Assembly: GCA_024138015.1 (NCBI GenBank)
Contig: JAMXBB010000007.1
Location: 92,427,045-92,491,044 of the forward strand
DNA from: Lumnitzera littorea
Taxonomy: Eukaryota; Streptophyta; Magnoliopsida; Myrtales; Combretaceae
DNA: 64,000 nucleotides
Reading direction: 5' to 3'
Each line of letters begins with the position of its first letter. Position 1 is the first letter of the stretch. A model generated the notes under the pieces. The model was not told the origin of the DNA, made no database searches, and worked only from the letters and a program-made list of their open reading frames with translations. Shown here piece after piece: positions 44,598-55,640 of the stretch. The translations under genes were made by a program, and so were the position numbers.

Positions 44598-45760
44598 TTG
44601 TATTAAGTATAATTAAACTCAAACCAACTTGATCGGTTCAATCTGTTTGAACCGAAACTAGCCTTATAAGCCGGCTGGTTCTTAAAAACCAGATTTGTAT
44701 TGACCCATGATAAAGCAAACAACCCTCATAGGCCAACCGCAACCTGAGCAGCTCGAGTGGTTCTTAAGGGTCCCACTGTAGTTTTACATCAACTAAAAAA
44801 AAAAAAAAACTTTTTAAACTACTTTCGGCTTCTACCGAAAGGTTAGCCCAATAGTGAACCTACCAAGTAATTGTATACAGGCCGTTACAAAAGGAATTAT
44901 TCATGCATACGTTCATTTTATAAGAGTAAATAACTGCTTGTTAGATATTTTATTATCTTGCAGACAATGCCTAGGAATCCGCTGGACATGTCAGCGGCGG
45001 TACACAGAAATACCAATGTGGGACTTCTATTTTTCAGCTCAAGGATTGCAACCAACGGAAAAAAAGGTATACTTTGGTGTATCCTTTGAAGTCCACTAAG
45101 AAATCAATTGGTACAGTGAGTAAAATGTAAAATAATATTCTCCAAAGTCGAGAAAGATCGGTCCTTTTCTATCAACCAATCAACTATCTGGTCAACATTC
45201 GGCAATGCATCCATCATCGCGAATTAAGCAGGAAGACAACTTGCTGAAAATCTAAAATGAGGGGTTAAAATACATGAAACTGTAGCGATCGAATGAGATG
45301 CTTTCACTTGTTAAGAAAGGGCTTGCTCGGCACCATGCTTCCAGTATGGAATGATCCATGTATAAATCTTGATGAGGAGCAAAGACTGAAGAGCAAAATT
45401 AAGGAAGTTGAAGAAGAGAGTTTCAGTAGATCAGCAACTACTGGATTTACGTATCAATGTCCTGAAGGTTGCTGGATTTTCCAAGCATGCATCAAAAGTT
45501 TGCCCATTGATGTTGAAGAGGCACTCAAGAGATTGAAATAAAAAATGACTTCAGTGGAATGTGAATTGCAAGATCTCAAGACTAAGAATAGGATTATCAA
45601 TAAAAGAATTAGGCCTTTTCAGCTTATAATTATTTGTCTTTTACAATTAAAATATGAGTTATAATTTTGCTTTTTGTCACCACCAATTGAATCATTTGAC
45701 CCTTTTACATGTCAGAGTTGACCTTTCAAGCTAAGCTAAGTTTGATAACATTGGTTTTAG
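44598..45760 (+). other. Insertion in the 3' LTR with exon-like sequence
   Basis: Absent from the partner LTR. It contains an acceptor-like TTATCTTGCAG at 44953-44963, a GC-richer block reading MPRNPLDMSAAVHRNTNVGL..., and an 82-codon open frame at 45293-45541 with a charged, helix-like run (NLDEEQRLKSKIKEVEEESF) and CPEGCWIFQACIKSLPIDVE. On the minus strand 45110-45215 also reads smoothly (DALPNVDQIVDWLIEKDRSF). None is recognisable. It may be a transposon of unknown class, possibly carrying a captured gene fragment. The insertion ends were placed only by loss of alignment. Confidence 0.45.
45293..45541 (+). pseudogene. Unrecognised 82-codon frame within the LTR insertion
   Basis: Begins MRCFHLLRKGLLGTMLPVWN, has a Glu/Lys-rich probable coiled-coil segment at residues about 27-45, then FTYQCPEGCWIFQACIKSLP and ends EEALKRLK. 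Beyond the stop the frame continues sensibly (KMTSVECELQDLKTKNRIIN), suggesting that the stop is a mutation in a longer heptad-like sequence. No family assigned. Confidence 0.3.
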
Positions 45761-46285
45761 TTAATATAAAATATAAATAAAGGAAATAGACTCGTGTTCT
45801 AAAATTAATATGGCAACACTTCAACATATACTACTTCATGTATCCCTAGAATTTGACATGTGCATACCTACAAGGAACCAATTGTGCCTATCTTCTCTCT
45901 ATGGATACAACTTTTTGCTACATTGTATTGATCGTGCCATCTTCTTTCCCTTGGTTCATGTTTCTATTGAGAGACTGTACCTATTTGTGTGGTAAGGTCT
46001 ACCATGTTTAACTTTCTCGTGTATCTCACGATAGCCTCCAATCTATCCTCTTTTTCCTCCTATGTTCGATTTTGATCCCTTAGCTTGGTTTACAACTCTC
46101 AAGTCACATTATTTCCTCTTGTTGGAAAGGATTCATCCTTGAATCTGAAAACTTTTTTATTGCTTTCTAGAATTTTTTTCTTACAAATAAGCTCTCGTAG
46201 ATTAATTTAGAACTTCCATTAGCAATTCTAAGTTTCTTTACTTCAACTAGACTCATGGACATCAAAATAATCTTCTTTCCATCTT

Positions 46286-46600
46286 TCATGAAAGTGTCAA
46301 TTTTGAAAACCACCAAAGATAACTTCTTGTAAAATTGACGGGGTCTTCCAAAAATATTATGTATATTGCATTTATGGGTATTACATCACAAGTTACCTTA
46401 TCAATATATTCCCTTAGGTTAATTGGTATCCTAACCTGCTTGTTCACCTTTATTTCTCCTTTGGACTTAAGTGAGTGTAAGTCATAGGATCTTAAAATTT
46501 GCTCACTTTTCAATCCAAAGTGATTAACCAGTGTAATAGAAATCACAATTGCATAAGTTCCTCCATCCATTATGAAGGAATATGGATTGCCTTTCACCTT
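46286..46600 (-). pseudogene. Aspartic protease of the gag-protease element
   Basis: A 103-codon open frame, MKGNPYSFIMDGGTYAIVIS at the start, then LVNHFGLKSEQILRSYDLHS, LKSKGEIKVNKQVRIPINL, DKVTCDVIPINAIYIIFLED. It follows the gypsy retropepsin pattern F-I-x-D-(S/G)-G-(S/T) ... KGEVKVxKQV ... VxCDVVPM ... LLGRPW, with the active-site Asp kept, Ser changed to Gly, and the final LLGRPW eroded to FLEDPV. It is among the longest clean frames in the window. It would process Gag. Confidence 0.82.
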
Positions 46601-46799
46601 CCTTCAAGTGTAGAATATGCTCTCTCTTTGTTTTGTTCCTCTAGATTCATCTGCACCTTTTCACAATTGTCTTGCCAGCATTAGAGCTATAAGATCTCTG
46701 TCTTCCCCACTAAGTGAACTAGACCCATCATCAGGATGCCTCAAATTTTCTTTAGTGTCTCTTATACCCTCCTCTTCATCATGATAAATGATTCCATCC

Positions 46800-47600
46800 C
46801 CTCTAAGCACTACAACCCACAATTAAGATACTTGGATGAAATATGCCTATATCCTTAGCATTTGAAGCATTGAACCTATTTAGGCTTCCTCTAAGAATTA
46901 CTTGAGCTTTGAGCTTTCTAATCAACACTTTTAGTATTCTTTCTTTCTCCTCAACTTTTCCTACATACGTTGTATCAAAATTCTTACCCATCTTCTCACT
47001 CATTATTCCTTATTTCATATGAATATTTTTAAGAAGAAACATCACTAGTAAAGGTACATTTGAACATTATCTAGTTCATAGGAACTTCTCTATGCTTCTA
47101 TCTTTCCATCTTAGTTGCCAACTGGATTACTTCTTCAAGAGTAGTATACTTGTAGAGCTCAATGATGTCATAAATGTTAGATCACAATCCTGTCACAAAT
47201 CTAGCAATAATCTACTTATGGGACTCAAGCACCTAACACTTGATTATCAACCCTTCAAATCCTTTCACATATTCTTAAACACTTAGTTTACCATGCTTGA
47301 TTGTATAGATTCCATTTATAATGCTCCAACCCAGATCTTCTGCACATTAGTTGTTTCATCTCTTGCCAAGATATAACATAACCCTCTCCTATTCTTCTTT
47401 TCTAAGGTAACCAAGTTTCTCCACTAAACTTCTACATATCTTGTAAATTTAAGTGTACCCAATCTCACCTTCATCTCCTCTTCAAATTCATAACACTCAA
47501 ATAATTTTTCAACCTAATCCTCCTAATCAAAATAATCATTTACAGTTCCCTTACCGTTAAATTTAGGGATTTAAAGCTCGATGATGCCTAAGCCTTGATT
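46800..47600 (-). pseudogene. Gag of the gag-protease element with decayed knuckle
   Basis: The minus strand gives FEEEMKVRLGTLKFTRYVEV and a stop for the usual Trp, KKNRRGLCYILARDETTNVQ, and downstream VQCFKC, a stop, GYRHISSKY near 46845-46890. The last is a CX2CX4HX4C knuckle with the final Cys replaced by Tyr. The pattern is the plant gypsy retrotransposon gag (normally ...YAxxWWxxL...WEExKxxMxxRFVP...). Stops lie mainly at Trp and Gln positions. Confidence 0.75.
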
Positions 47601-48340
47601 TTGCCTTGGCTATCTCACATTATCTTCATCTATAGCTTTATCCCCTTTCTAATCTTCATCAAATGCAAGGTTCTAAATCACCCCTCTATGGACCACATCC
47701 CTCTTAAGTTCTCCATATCTACCAAATCCTCTCTAAGCATCGTTATCAATATTCATTAGACCTTGTACTTACACCACATCTAGTATACCCACTTCTCATG
47801 TACATTACCCAACACCTGTGCTCTTACTATATATTTAGTAATCAACAACCTCATGTTTGTACTTTGTTACGTAATTAAGGTATCCGTATGGCCATTATGC
47901 TATATGATTGGTACTTTGAAACAATCACCTTGTTGAGTAATCAAGGCCTCCATGCAATTTCCTTATCCTGGTTTCCAAATAGGTAGCTTAATTAACTATT
48001 CAATGATTTTGCTAGTTTAATAGTGTATGTACTTTATCTACCACCTCTCTTGTCAACTCTCTTGTAGCATCCCTAATGGCTTCCTCTAAGAATTCAAAAT
48101 TTTTACTAGTTGATTCCTCAACTAGATTTAACAAAACTATCTTCCCAATTTCTTGGTAATAATATCCATCACCTCTTCCATACAACTATTGTCTTCCATA
48201 TTGAATTTTTTTCTTTTTTTTTTTATCACAAACCCTAACTCTCTATAAGCACCACATCTATTAACTTAACGTAACCAAATCCGCACTAAAGTGCAACTAA
48301 ATGAGATTTGAAAACTTACGACATAGTGTGTTGAATCGCA
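47601..48340 (-). other. 5' leader and gag N-terminus of the gag-protease element
   Basis: Between recognisable gag and the primer site. No domain can be traced. The plus strand is strikingly C-rich and G-poor (minus strand G-rich), the same skew seen in the gag leader of the relative at 53.3-54.3 kb. Confidence 0.4.
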
Positions 48341-48352
48341 ACTCTAATACCT
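48341..48352 (-). promoter_or_regulatory. Primer-binding site of the gag-protease element
   Basis: Plus strand ACTCTAATACCT, reverse complement AGGTATTAGAGT, 9 of 12 matches to the tRNA-iMet site; position next to the right LTR supports it. Confidence 0.6.
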
Positions 48353-49087
48353 AAAAAAGATAATGTGACTAGGATCCTAAGATTAAACTCAATCATAGGG
48401 TGATGTTGCACAACAAATAAAAGGTTAGACCATTTTGTCTTCTTAACTAGGATAAACTAGAAATTTAAAGAAAAATGGATATGAACGACTATCGATAGAT
48501 AATCAAACTAAGGCCATTGAATTCTATTTTAGTATTCATGTGAAAAACATTAATCAACAAAAGACAATAATTAGAATGATCGGTCAAATCGTAACTCAAT
48601 CTAATTATGAAAATAATGTACCCAAATCATGTTTGTAATATTCAATAATCTCACTATAGGGGAGTAACAAGATTAACAATGTTTAAGGGGAAATATTCTA
48701 TTATCAAAAGTGGCTAAAAACTATCATACAATGATAAATAGAGGTCTTAAATACTAACTATTAGAGAACCCTAGCTTGATGGCATTATTGCAAATAATAT
48801 AAAATACAAATAAAAGAAATAGACTTGTGTTCCAAAATTAATATTGGCAACACTTCAATGTATACGAGTGTGTACCACTTCATGTATCCCTTAAATGCCT
48901 TCTTCCACATAACAAGGGTCTCCCCTATAAGGAATTAACTGTGCTTGCCTTCTCTCTATAGATACAACATGTTGTTACATTTAATTGGTTATACCATCTA
49001 CTTTCCCCCAGTTTACATTGTATTGTTACATTGAGAAACCATGCCTGTTTGTAAGGTGGGGTATGTACATGTACCTTCCCCATGTAT

Positions 49088-50358
49088 TGATAACTCTTAT
49101 TTTAAATACATTTCACATGGTGATTTTATAATATTTCCCTTACATCATTGGTTTTCTTTAAAGAAATTGATACTTAATTGAGTAAAATTTTGATTTCAAG
49201 GTTTAAACGCGTTCTTGGATTGAAAACGAAGAAAAGGAATCGAGTTTCACTCAATTTGGAGTTCAAATGAATGAGTTATGAAGTTTTGAAATTACATAAA
49301 CAATAGGAATTTTGATCAGAAAGTTACACAGTCTGGGACACAACTGTATCCCCAGGCTGTGTCCATCTGGGAAGATTTGCCAAGGTCAGAAAGTTACACA
49401 ACCTGGGGACACAACTGTGTTCCAAGCTATGTCTAGTAACGAAAAAAGAAACCTTATAATACATTATAAAAGGACATACTAGGGTTTCGTATATAGTTTT
49501 GGACATTCAAAAGTGAAGAGACTTAAAGAAAGGAAGGAGCAAAAGGTGAAAATAACACTTAACTTCAAGATTGAAGAGATTTATCGTCAACAAAAGGGAT
49601 TTTTCATGTTTTATTTATTGATTTTATTGCAATTCGTTTTTATTTTCATTATGATAGCTTAAGATTCTTGTATTTAGGATTGTGGAACCTAGGGTTTCAT
49701 GTGATTATTAGATTTATTGATAATTTTCAATAAAGTTTCTATTTTTTCTTGATTCAATTATGTTATTTAATTGTTAATTGATATTTCTAGGATATCAATC
49801 AATGATATTATGCATGATGATTGAGAAATCACATATGTAATGAGATCTTGACATAATTGGAGAGAATTACATGTATACTTAGAGATAAGATACATGTTTT
49901 TTCCGGAAAGTTGTTTTTTTTGTGGGAATTCATTATATATTAATGCGATTCTAAATTATATTACTAAGTGAAGAGATCCTGGTAAATAATTTAGGATTAG
50001 GGTTAATATACTTGAGAAAGGTGTTAACTTTAATTATGAATCCCTCCAGTCAAGAATAATAGAGATTGAATTAGATACATTTTAAGTGGTCACATGTTAA
50101 ACACTAGGGGAAATAATTCCTAAATACGTTATTACCTTCTTGAAGTCGTTCTCAATTTTATCGCTTTCTAAATTGCTTAATCAAGTCTTATAATTAGGTT
50201 AGTTTGTTAATTTTAATATTTTTAATTCATTCAACTCATCACAATTTTCTAGTTAGATAATAAAGCTAAGGTTAATATTAGTACTCGAAGTTTCTGAGGG
50301 ATCGACTCAGATTCACATTCGCTATATTCAAATTGATAGGTACACTTGCCTTGTATTA
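49088..50358 (+). mobile_element. Solo LTR inserted into the 5' LTR
   Basis: Starts TGATAACTCTTATTTTAAAT and ends TTGATAGGTACACTTGCCTT plus GTATTA. Flanks TGTAT (49083-49087) and TTTAT (50359-50363) differ by one base and may be a target duplication; the empty site is visible in the partner LTR (CGTGTATCTCACGATAGCC). It contains a tandem repeat (49316-49436) and the phrase GAGGGATCGACTCAGATTCA near 50310, common at the ends of large plant gypsy LTRs. No coding capacity. No internal region, so it probably arose by recombination between LTRs of a full element. Confidence 0.65.
49316..49436. repeat. 70-base tandem repeat inside the solo LTR
   Basis: TCAGAAAGTTACACAGTCTG and GGACACAACTGTATCC at 49316 recur as TCAGAAAGTTACACAACCTG and GGGACACAACTGTGTTCC at 49386; within each, CTGTGTCC-type words recur again. 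Confidence 0.8.
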
Positions 50359-50455
50359 TTTATCTTAAAGTAGCCTCCAATTTATCCTCCTTTTCCTCTC
50401 ATGTTCGTCTTGACCTCCTAGCATAGTTCATGGCCCCTTAGGTTGCATCACCTTG

Positions 50456-51380
50456 GGCTTTGGAAGTGTTTCTAAATAGGATTTTTTTTTTTTATTCAAT
50501 TGGATAATTCACTTACTTCTCAAAAGTGTTATAATAATGTTAATATCAGAATCACAAATAATCCTAAGAGCATTATAGGTCATAAACCAATAACAACAAT
50601 GACCCAAATAATAATTAACTAAATATGGAATAAATCTTAACTAGCTATTAGATAATAATAACAAACTAAAATAATTACTTCTAATAAAATAATATTAATA
50701 GTCTTCATTCTATACAAGCAATGTAGCACCAATTTAATACTCCTCATGCAAAGTTGATATAATAACATATAGCTCCATGTAAAGGTGATACCTCCATAGA
50801 TGTCATGCAAAGCTGACACATAGATATGCAAAGTTCAGCTCAAATAGCCATAAATGTTAATATTACAATAATCAAACTATAATCCTTATCATCACCTCAA
50901 GCTTTGGATAATTTACCCTTGATTTTGGATGGATGTAATCTCTAAAACTCTAAAGATGACACATAAGTAAGCACTTGCAAAAAGAAGACTCGAAATAAAG
51001 TAACTAATATTGCCTAGCCATCCTCGGCTTGGGCAAACTCTAGCATGAAACTCCTCATGACATATTCATCAAAATCTCTCCAAACTAAAAGCTCCCATAA
51101 CACCAATCTATCCATACCTTAAACAACTCTTGCATCAACCGCTGTAATATCTATAATGCTTTAAGCATCCATCTTATTCCATCTTCTCAACAACTAACTT
51201 TTCTTTACCTTCTTACTATCTATCTACCCATAAGTCCGCCTAACTACATAATAACTCATAACATATAATGTAATCTTCTTGCCTAAATAGTTATAGCCAT
51301 CCTAACAAGATTTATTATGTATATAAGCATGAGTCATCATCATAAATACTCGAAATTACTATAGGTAACTTGGATTGCTT
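50456..51380. other. Sequence between the two gag-protease remnants
   Basis: Mostly unassigned. Around 50990-51110 the minus strand reads WELLVWRDFDEYVMRSFMLE, then FAQAEDG, open and protein-like but unrecognised; it may belong to the remnant to its right. The 64-codon frame at 50637-50831 is featureless. Confidence 0.4.
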
Positions 51381-53700
51381 CTCCACCTTGAACCTTTTTA
51401 TTTCACCAAACCATTATAGCTTACATGGAGTAAGATATAGTATAGTAGGTAGCTTCAAGATGTCAACCATTGTTAATGCAGCTAAATTTGTATAGCTATC
51501 GCTATCAATAATGATAGAACATGCAACATCCCTTACATTAGATTTGACAAAAAATATATTTTCATGCTACTTATTTCTAAGGTCTTTAAACTCATGATTC
51601 TACCTAAAATCGTTAAAGGGCTTATAGAATGGAAATGTAAAATCAAAAAGTAGAAACGTAAGTTTCTACAACCCATATAAAATGGCTTTCAAAAAACTAT
51701 AAGTATGCTTATAATAGTTATAAAAAACTTAAAATACATATGGAAATAAAGAAATGAAGAAATTAATTTCTTTTTGCATAAAAAATTCTTAATCTATTAT
51801 ATAATATTCATGGAATAAGAGTAAGGTCAAAACTAATATTTTTTTATCTAAAAAAAAAAAAGAAGGCAATGAATTAAAGAAAATCAAATGTTTCAACTTA
51901 TTTTAAGTTAATAGTATACACTTAAATATATGGGTTTTTTTTTTTTTAATGAACTCTCTATTGTAGTTGAAACCCAAATAAAAGCAATAAATATCAAAGA
52001 AGGGACTATGAGAGAGAGAAAGACAAAAAAAAAATTTGAAATATGATAAGGAAGATGATTTAACGCATTAATAATCAATGGGATAATGGAAGCCTAGTTA
52101 TATATATATATTTAGCTTATTCAACTTATATATTTAGAATCAATAAACTTAATAAAAAAATATAAGTTTCTATAAAAAGATGATTTTATATACAAGTTAA
52201 CGAAAGAGTCTCCTAAAATTATAAACTTATAAAATTACATAGTTAGAATCGTAATTTTGACATCTATGCTCATCCTTACAAGATGGTATAACACTTGAAA
52301 ATCTAACCTATTAATGCCACTTATAGAAATGCAATGATCCTCTACTCTATTAGTCTCTTTTACCTTACCTTGTAACTCATTCGCTTCTTGATGCTTTACA
52401 TTATCCTCTTGCTCCTCAACTAAGTTACCATCCTAACTACTACAGCTTTACAATTTGACATTAAGTAAGAAGATGTCAAAACCCCAAACATTTAAAACTC
52501 TTGTCCTCCATCAGATTTCTGAAGGTCCCTAGAGAACTCTAAACCTTCTAATCAACAGTACTAGTTGACTTCCTTCTCTCCTTACTCTTATCCACATATT
52601 TTACGTTATTATTCCCAATTTTCTCAACAAATTTCTCAAAAGCCACATATTTATTAAATCAAGCATCTCCAATAGATATAGCCCTTCACCTAAATTTTAA
52701 AGATTCCTCTATGCTTCTACTATTTTTTGTCACTAGCTTAATTGCATCTTCTAGGGTGTTTCAATTCTGGAGAGCTCAATAATGTTGCTAATCTTAGATC
52801 TAATTGTCTACGTACTCTCGAGGTTTAACTTCATTATAACCTAATCAATACCGCCTTAGAATCTTTCACATACCCTTCAATGCTTACCCTATCAAATGTT
52901 CCACAACTTCACATGTAAATCTTGCTTATAATTGTAGCACAAATCTTCTATACATAAACTATTTCATCTCCTTCCTAGAAGTCATATAGCTTTCACTACT
53001 CCTTCTCTAAGCTATCAAATTTCTCCACCATACAATAGCATAACTAATGAATTAGAGTGTGAGTAACCTCACTTTCATCTCTTCTCCATATTTATGGCAC
53101 TCAAATAACTTCCTAACCCTATCTTTATAATCAATGTAATTGTCTATAATTCTATTTTCATTAAAATATGAAATTCAAAGCTTAAGAGTATCTAAGCCTT
53201 AAGTCAGCCTCGATCACCTCATAAGGGGTTCATCTACATCTCCATAAACATAAAGTTCATCAAATACAAAGTTATGAGTTATCTCTCTTAGTGCTACATT
53301 GGTCTTAGATCCACCAATCCTATTAGAACCTCTATAAAATTTTTCACATTAACACCTATTGGATTTGTGGGATTCACAACGTACTACGTATATGCAATCT
53401 TATTGGCATTACTCGGCTCCCGTCTACATGCTCTAAAAGTCTCAAGTAAGGCATTCTATTGAATGACCATAGCATTTATATATGATTATTTTTGTTTTGT
53501 CATCGACACATGCATGGTGTGAATTAGCTCACACATTGTTTCCCGTTTCACACCCCTTTACAATGTCATTAATTGATTCCTCCAAATTCATTCTACTTTA
53601 CTCTCCTCTAAATCTAACAACACCATGTTCCTGATTTCTTAGTAATTAAATTAGCGAATTCTTCCATATTTTTGTCATCTACCATAATAATATTTGTTTT
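51380..53700 (-). mobile_element. Second, related gypsy gag-protease remnant
   Basis: The minus strand near 51400-51540 gives CSIIIDSDSYTNLAALTMVD, then ILKLPT and CKL, a stop, WFGEIKRFKVEKQ, the same retropepsin pattern as at 46286-46600 with Gly of DSG changed to Asp. At 52700-53170 the plus-strand wording runs parallel to 47090-47520 (the same order of gag phrases, such as CACTCAAATAACTT near the gag N-terminal block), so the gag region is homologous. Stops are frequent. No LTR pair could be placed and no reverse transcriptase was found. Confidence 0.62.
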
Positions 53701-55470
53701 AAAATAACTACTTGAAGCTAAACTTAAAAAAAATTTTAAATTAAAGAAATTACCAATTCTATACACACAATAAGGTGCCACATGTCAACATGCTACAATA
53801 CCACCACCATGCCTCTATGTTAACCCTAAGACAACCACATCTCTAGCAATCTAAATGCAACCATAAGCCAACATCCTTGCTATTAACAATCAACTCATAA
53901 AAAGTGCCTATTATGCACCCATTGATAGCTCATACACACTCATAATAGCAAGACACACTATTTAGCCACTAGCGCTACACCTATAAAAATCAAGCTAACA
54001 AAGCTACTTAAAGCCACTAGAGAACCAACCAGGCTTGCACAAGTTGCCCCTAAACCCCTTTACCCCTTTTCAAAGGCTACTTGAGCACTTTTAATGTACA
54101 CTTCAACTCAACCCTCAACCAAGTGTCCTTAACCTCAATTCGAGCACCTTATGACTACCTACTGAGTGCCTTACCTCATGCTTAATGAGCACTTTTCAAA
54201 CTCTTACATTAGCCATAGATGTCAAGCATGCATTATAGTGAAAGTGAGCGCTTACTATTGTACCTTAGGTGCTTGCTATAGTGAATAACTGCTGCAAAAT
54301 TTCTCCCTTCTTTTTTTTTCCCCCTATAAGATTAAATAATACTAAACCTAGCAAACCTTGTGTTAGCTTTAGAGCTTTGAATTTTACTAATGAATCAATT
54401 TTTATTCTTTAACCAAAAAGAAAATAGAGAAGTATAAATCTAGTTCTCAACATTTGATTGCTTTTATACTTAAGTCACGAACGGTTTTTTCCCCCCTCCT
54501 TTTTGATTCCTATATATATTCTAAATTCTCCAAAAGATGACTTCTACCAAAATTGTTAGAAATTTCATCTACTTTTATTACTTGTTAACTTTTGATAAGT
54601 CTATGTAACAAATTTAATAAAATAATATGATTTAAAAATAGATAATATAATAAGGTAATAAATTACAAAAACTTTGAAAAAATAAAAAGAAAGAAAAGGG
54701 AAAAAGAAAACCATTTTCATCTGCATTTTTTCAACAAATACTATTTTTTTACTTTATCTTCATTTGATATCTTTAACAAACATTCATTCCACATTGAACT
54801 TAATGACCCAACCTAAAAATCGATACTCTAAATTAGGGATGACCTTAGAATAATTCTCTTTGACCTCAAAGAATCAAATCAATCACTTACAAACTCTTAA
54901 AGCCACTAAAAATTAATTTAATTGCCTTTAATTCCTAACCTTAGCCTTCATGATCTTCGACGACTAGTTGAAAACTCCCTTGAAAATGATGGCCTATAGT
55001 TCACTAACAAGCATTATCAAAATCTTCAAAACATTCATTTGACTTATTTATCACAACCCTTTTGTTTCTCAATAAAACTAACCGAGCAATATATAATTCT
55101 CTCTTTTAGCTTCAAGGTTGTACCTATCTTCCCCTTTATCCCAATGCACATATTATTACTTTAATCAATTCAACAGCGTTTTTATGATCATTGAGAGCTA
55201 CTAAGGTGGAAGTGTTAGTTGGAAATGAACATGAAGATGGTATTTTTATTTTTTAATTTCTTTTTAAAATTTTTCTTGTGTTATTTAATGCAATATATCT
55301 AATAATATTATTTTACTCATTTTTTTGCCAAATAATAATATTATTTTGTTTAATTAATAATTATGAGTATATTAGAAGTTGACATGTCGCAATGATGGAT
55401 GGATTTTCTAAACAGAGATGACAAAAGTCATCTTCTATACAATTTAGGGAAAAAAAACTAAGGACCAACA
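53701..55470. other. Gene-free; C-rich leader-like then AT-rich DNA
   Basis: About 53750-54300 has strong C-over-G skew on the plus strand and may be the 5' leader of the remnant to its left. From 54300 the sequence is AT-rich with T runs and no features. Confidence 0.45.
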
Positions 55471-55478
55471 TACAAAGT

Positions 55479-55640
55479 AAGTGTGTGTGTGTATGTGCGT
55501 GCGCCCATGCGTCTCTATGTGCATGTGTATGCACGTACGTGCATGTGTATGCACGTACATGCGTGTGTGTATGTGTGTGTGTGTATGCATATGTACACGT
55601 GTACATACATACATATGTACATGCACGTGCATTTATGTGT
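55479..55640. repeat. Alternating TG/CG/CA microsatellite cluster
   Basis: About 160 bases of almost pure purine-pyrimidine alternation: GTGTGTGTGTATGTGCGTGC at the start, two copies of GTGCATGTGTATGCACGTAC (55519-55538 and 55539-55558, the second with CAT following), (GT)n around 55564-55584 and a palindromic ATGTACACGTGTACAT near 55590-55605. Such sequence can adopt Z-form or cruciform DNA. Open frames of 62-82 codons on both strands here are Cys/His/Val-Cys-Ala artefacts. Confidence 0.9.

Larger units (their letters stand above)
44220..46108 (-). repeat. 3' LTR of the gag-protease element, interrupted
   Basis: Two segments, about 44220-44597 and 45760-46108, correspond in order to 48355-48790, 48795-49087 and 50364-50447 of the partner LTR. 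The middle, about 44598-45760, has no counterpart there and is therefore a later insertion. Confidence 0.75.
48353..50447 (-). repeat. 5' LTR of the gag-protease element, interrupted
   Basis: Segments 48353-49087 and 50364-50447 align with the left LTR. Between them sits a 1.27-kb insertion with LTR features. Shared blocks include GACAATAATTAGAA(A/T)GAT, TCAATCTAATTATGAAAA and TAGCCTCCAAT(C/T)TATCC. Confidence 0.75.
44215..50455 (-). mobile_element. LTR retroelement carrying only gag and protease (Ty3/gypsy type)
   Basis: The left LTR (about 44220-46108) and right LTR (about 48353-50447) match in the same order but each is interrupted by a different insertion. Minus-strand orientation: the primer site lies at 48341-48352 beside the right LTR, and a purine tract (AAGAGGAAATAA on the minus strand) beside the left LTR. 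The roughly 2.2-kb internal part shows only gag, a zinc knuckle and protease; no reverse transcriptase, RNase H or integrase motif is seen. Flanking CCTTA (44215-44219) and CCTTG (50451-50455) could be a decayed target duplication. Such gag-only or gag-protease elements must borrow polymerase from relatives. Boundaries are accurate to a few bases. Confidence 0.72.
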
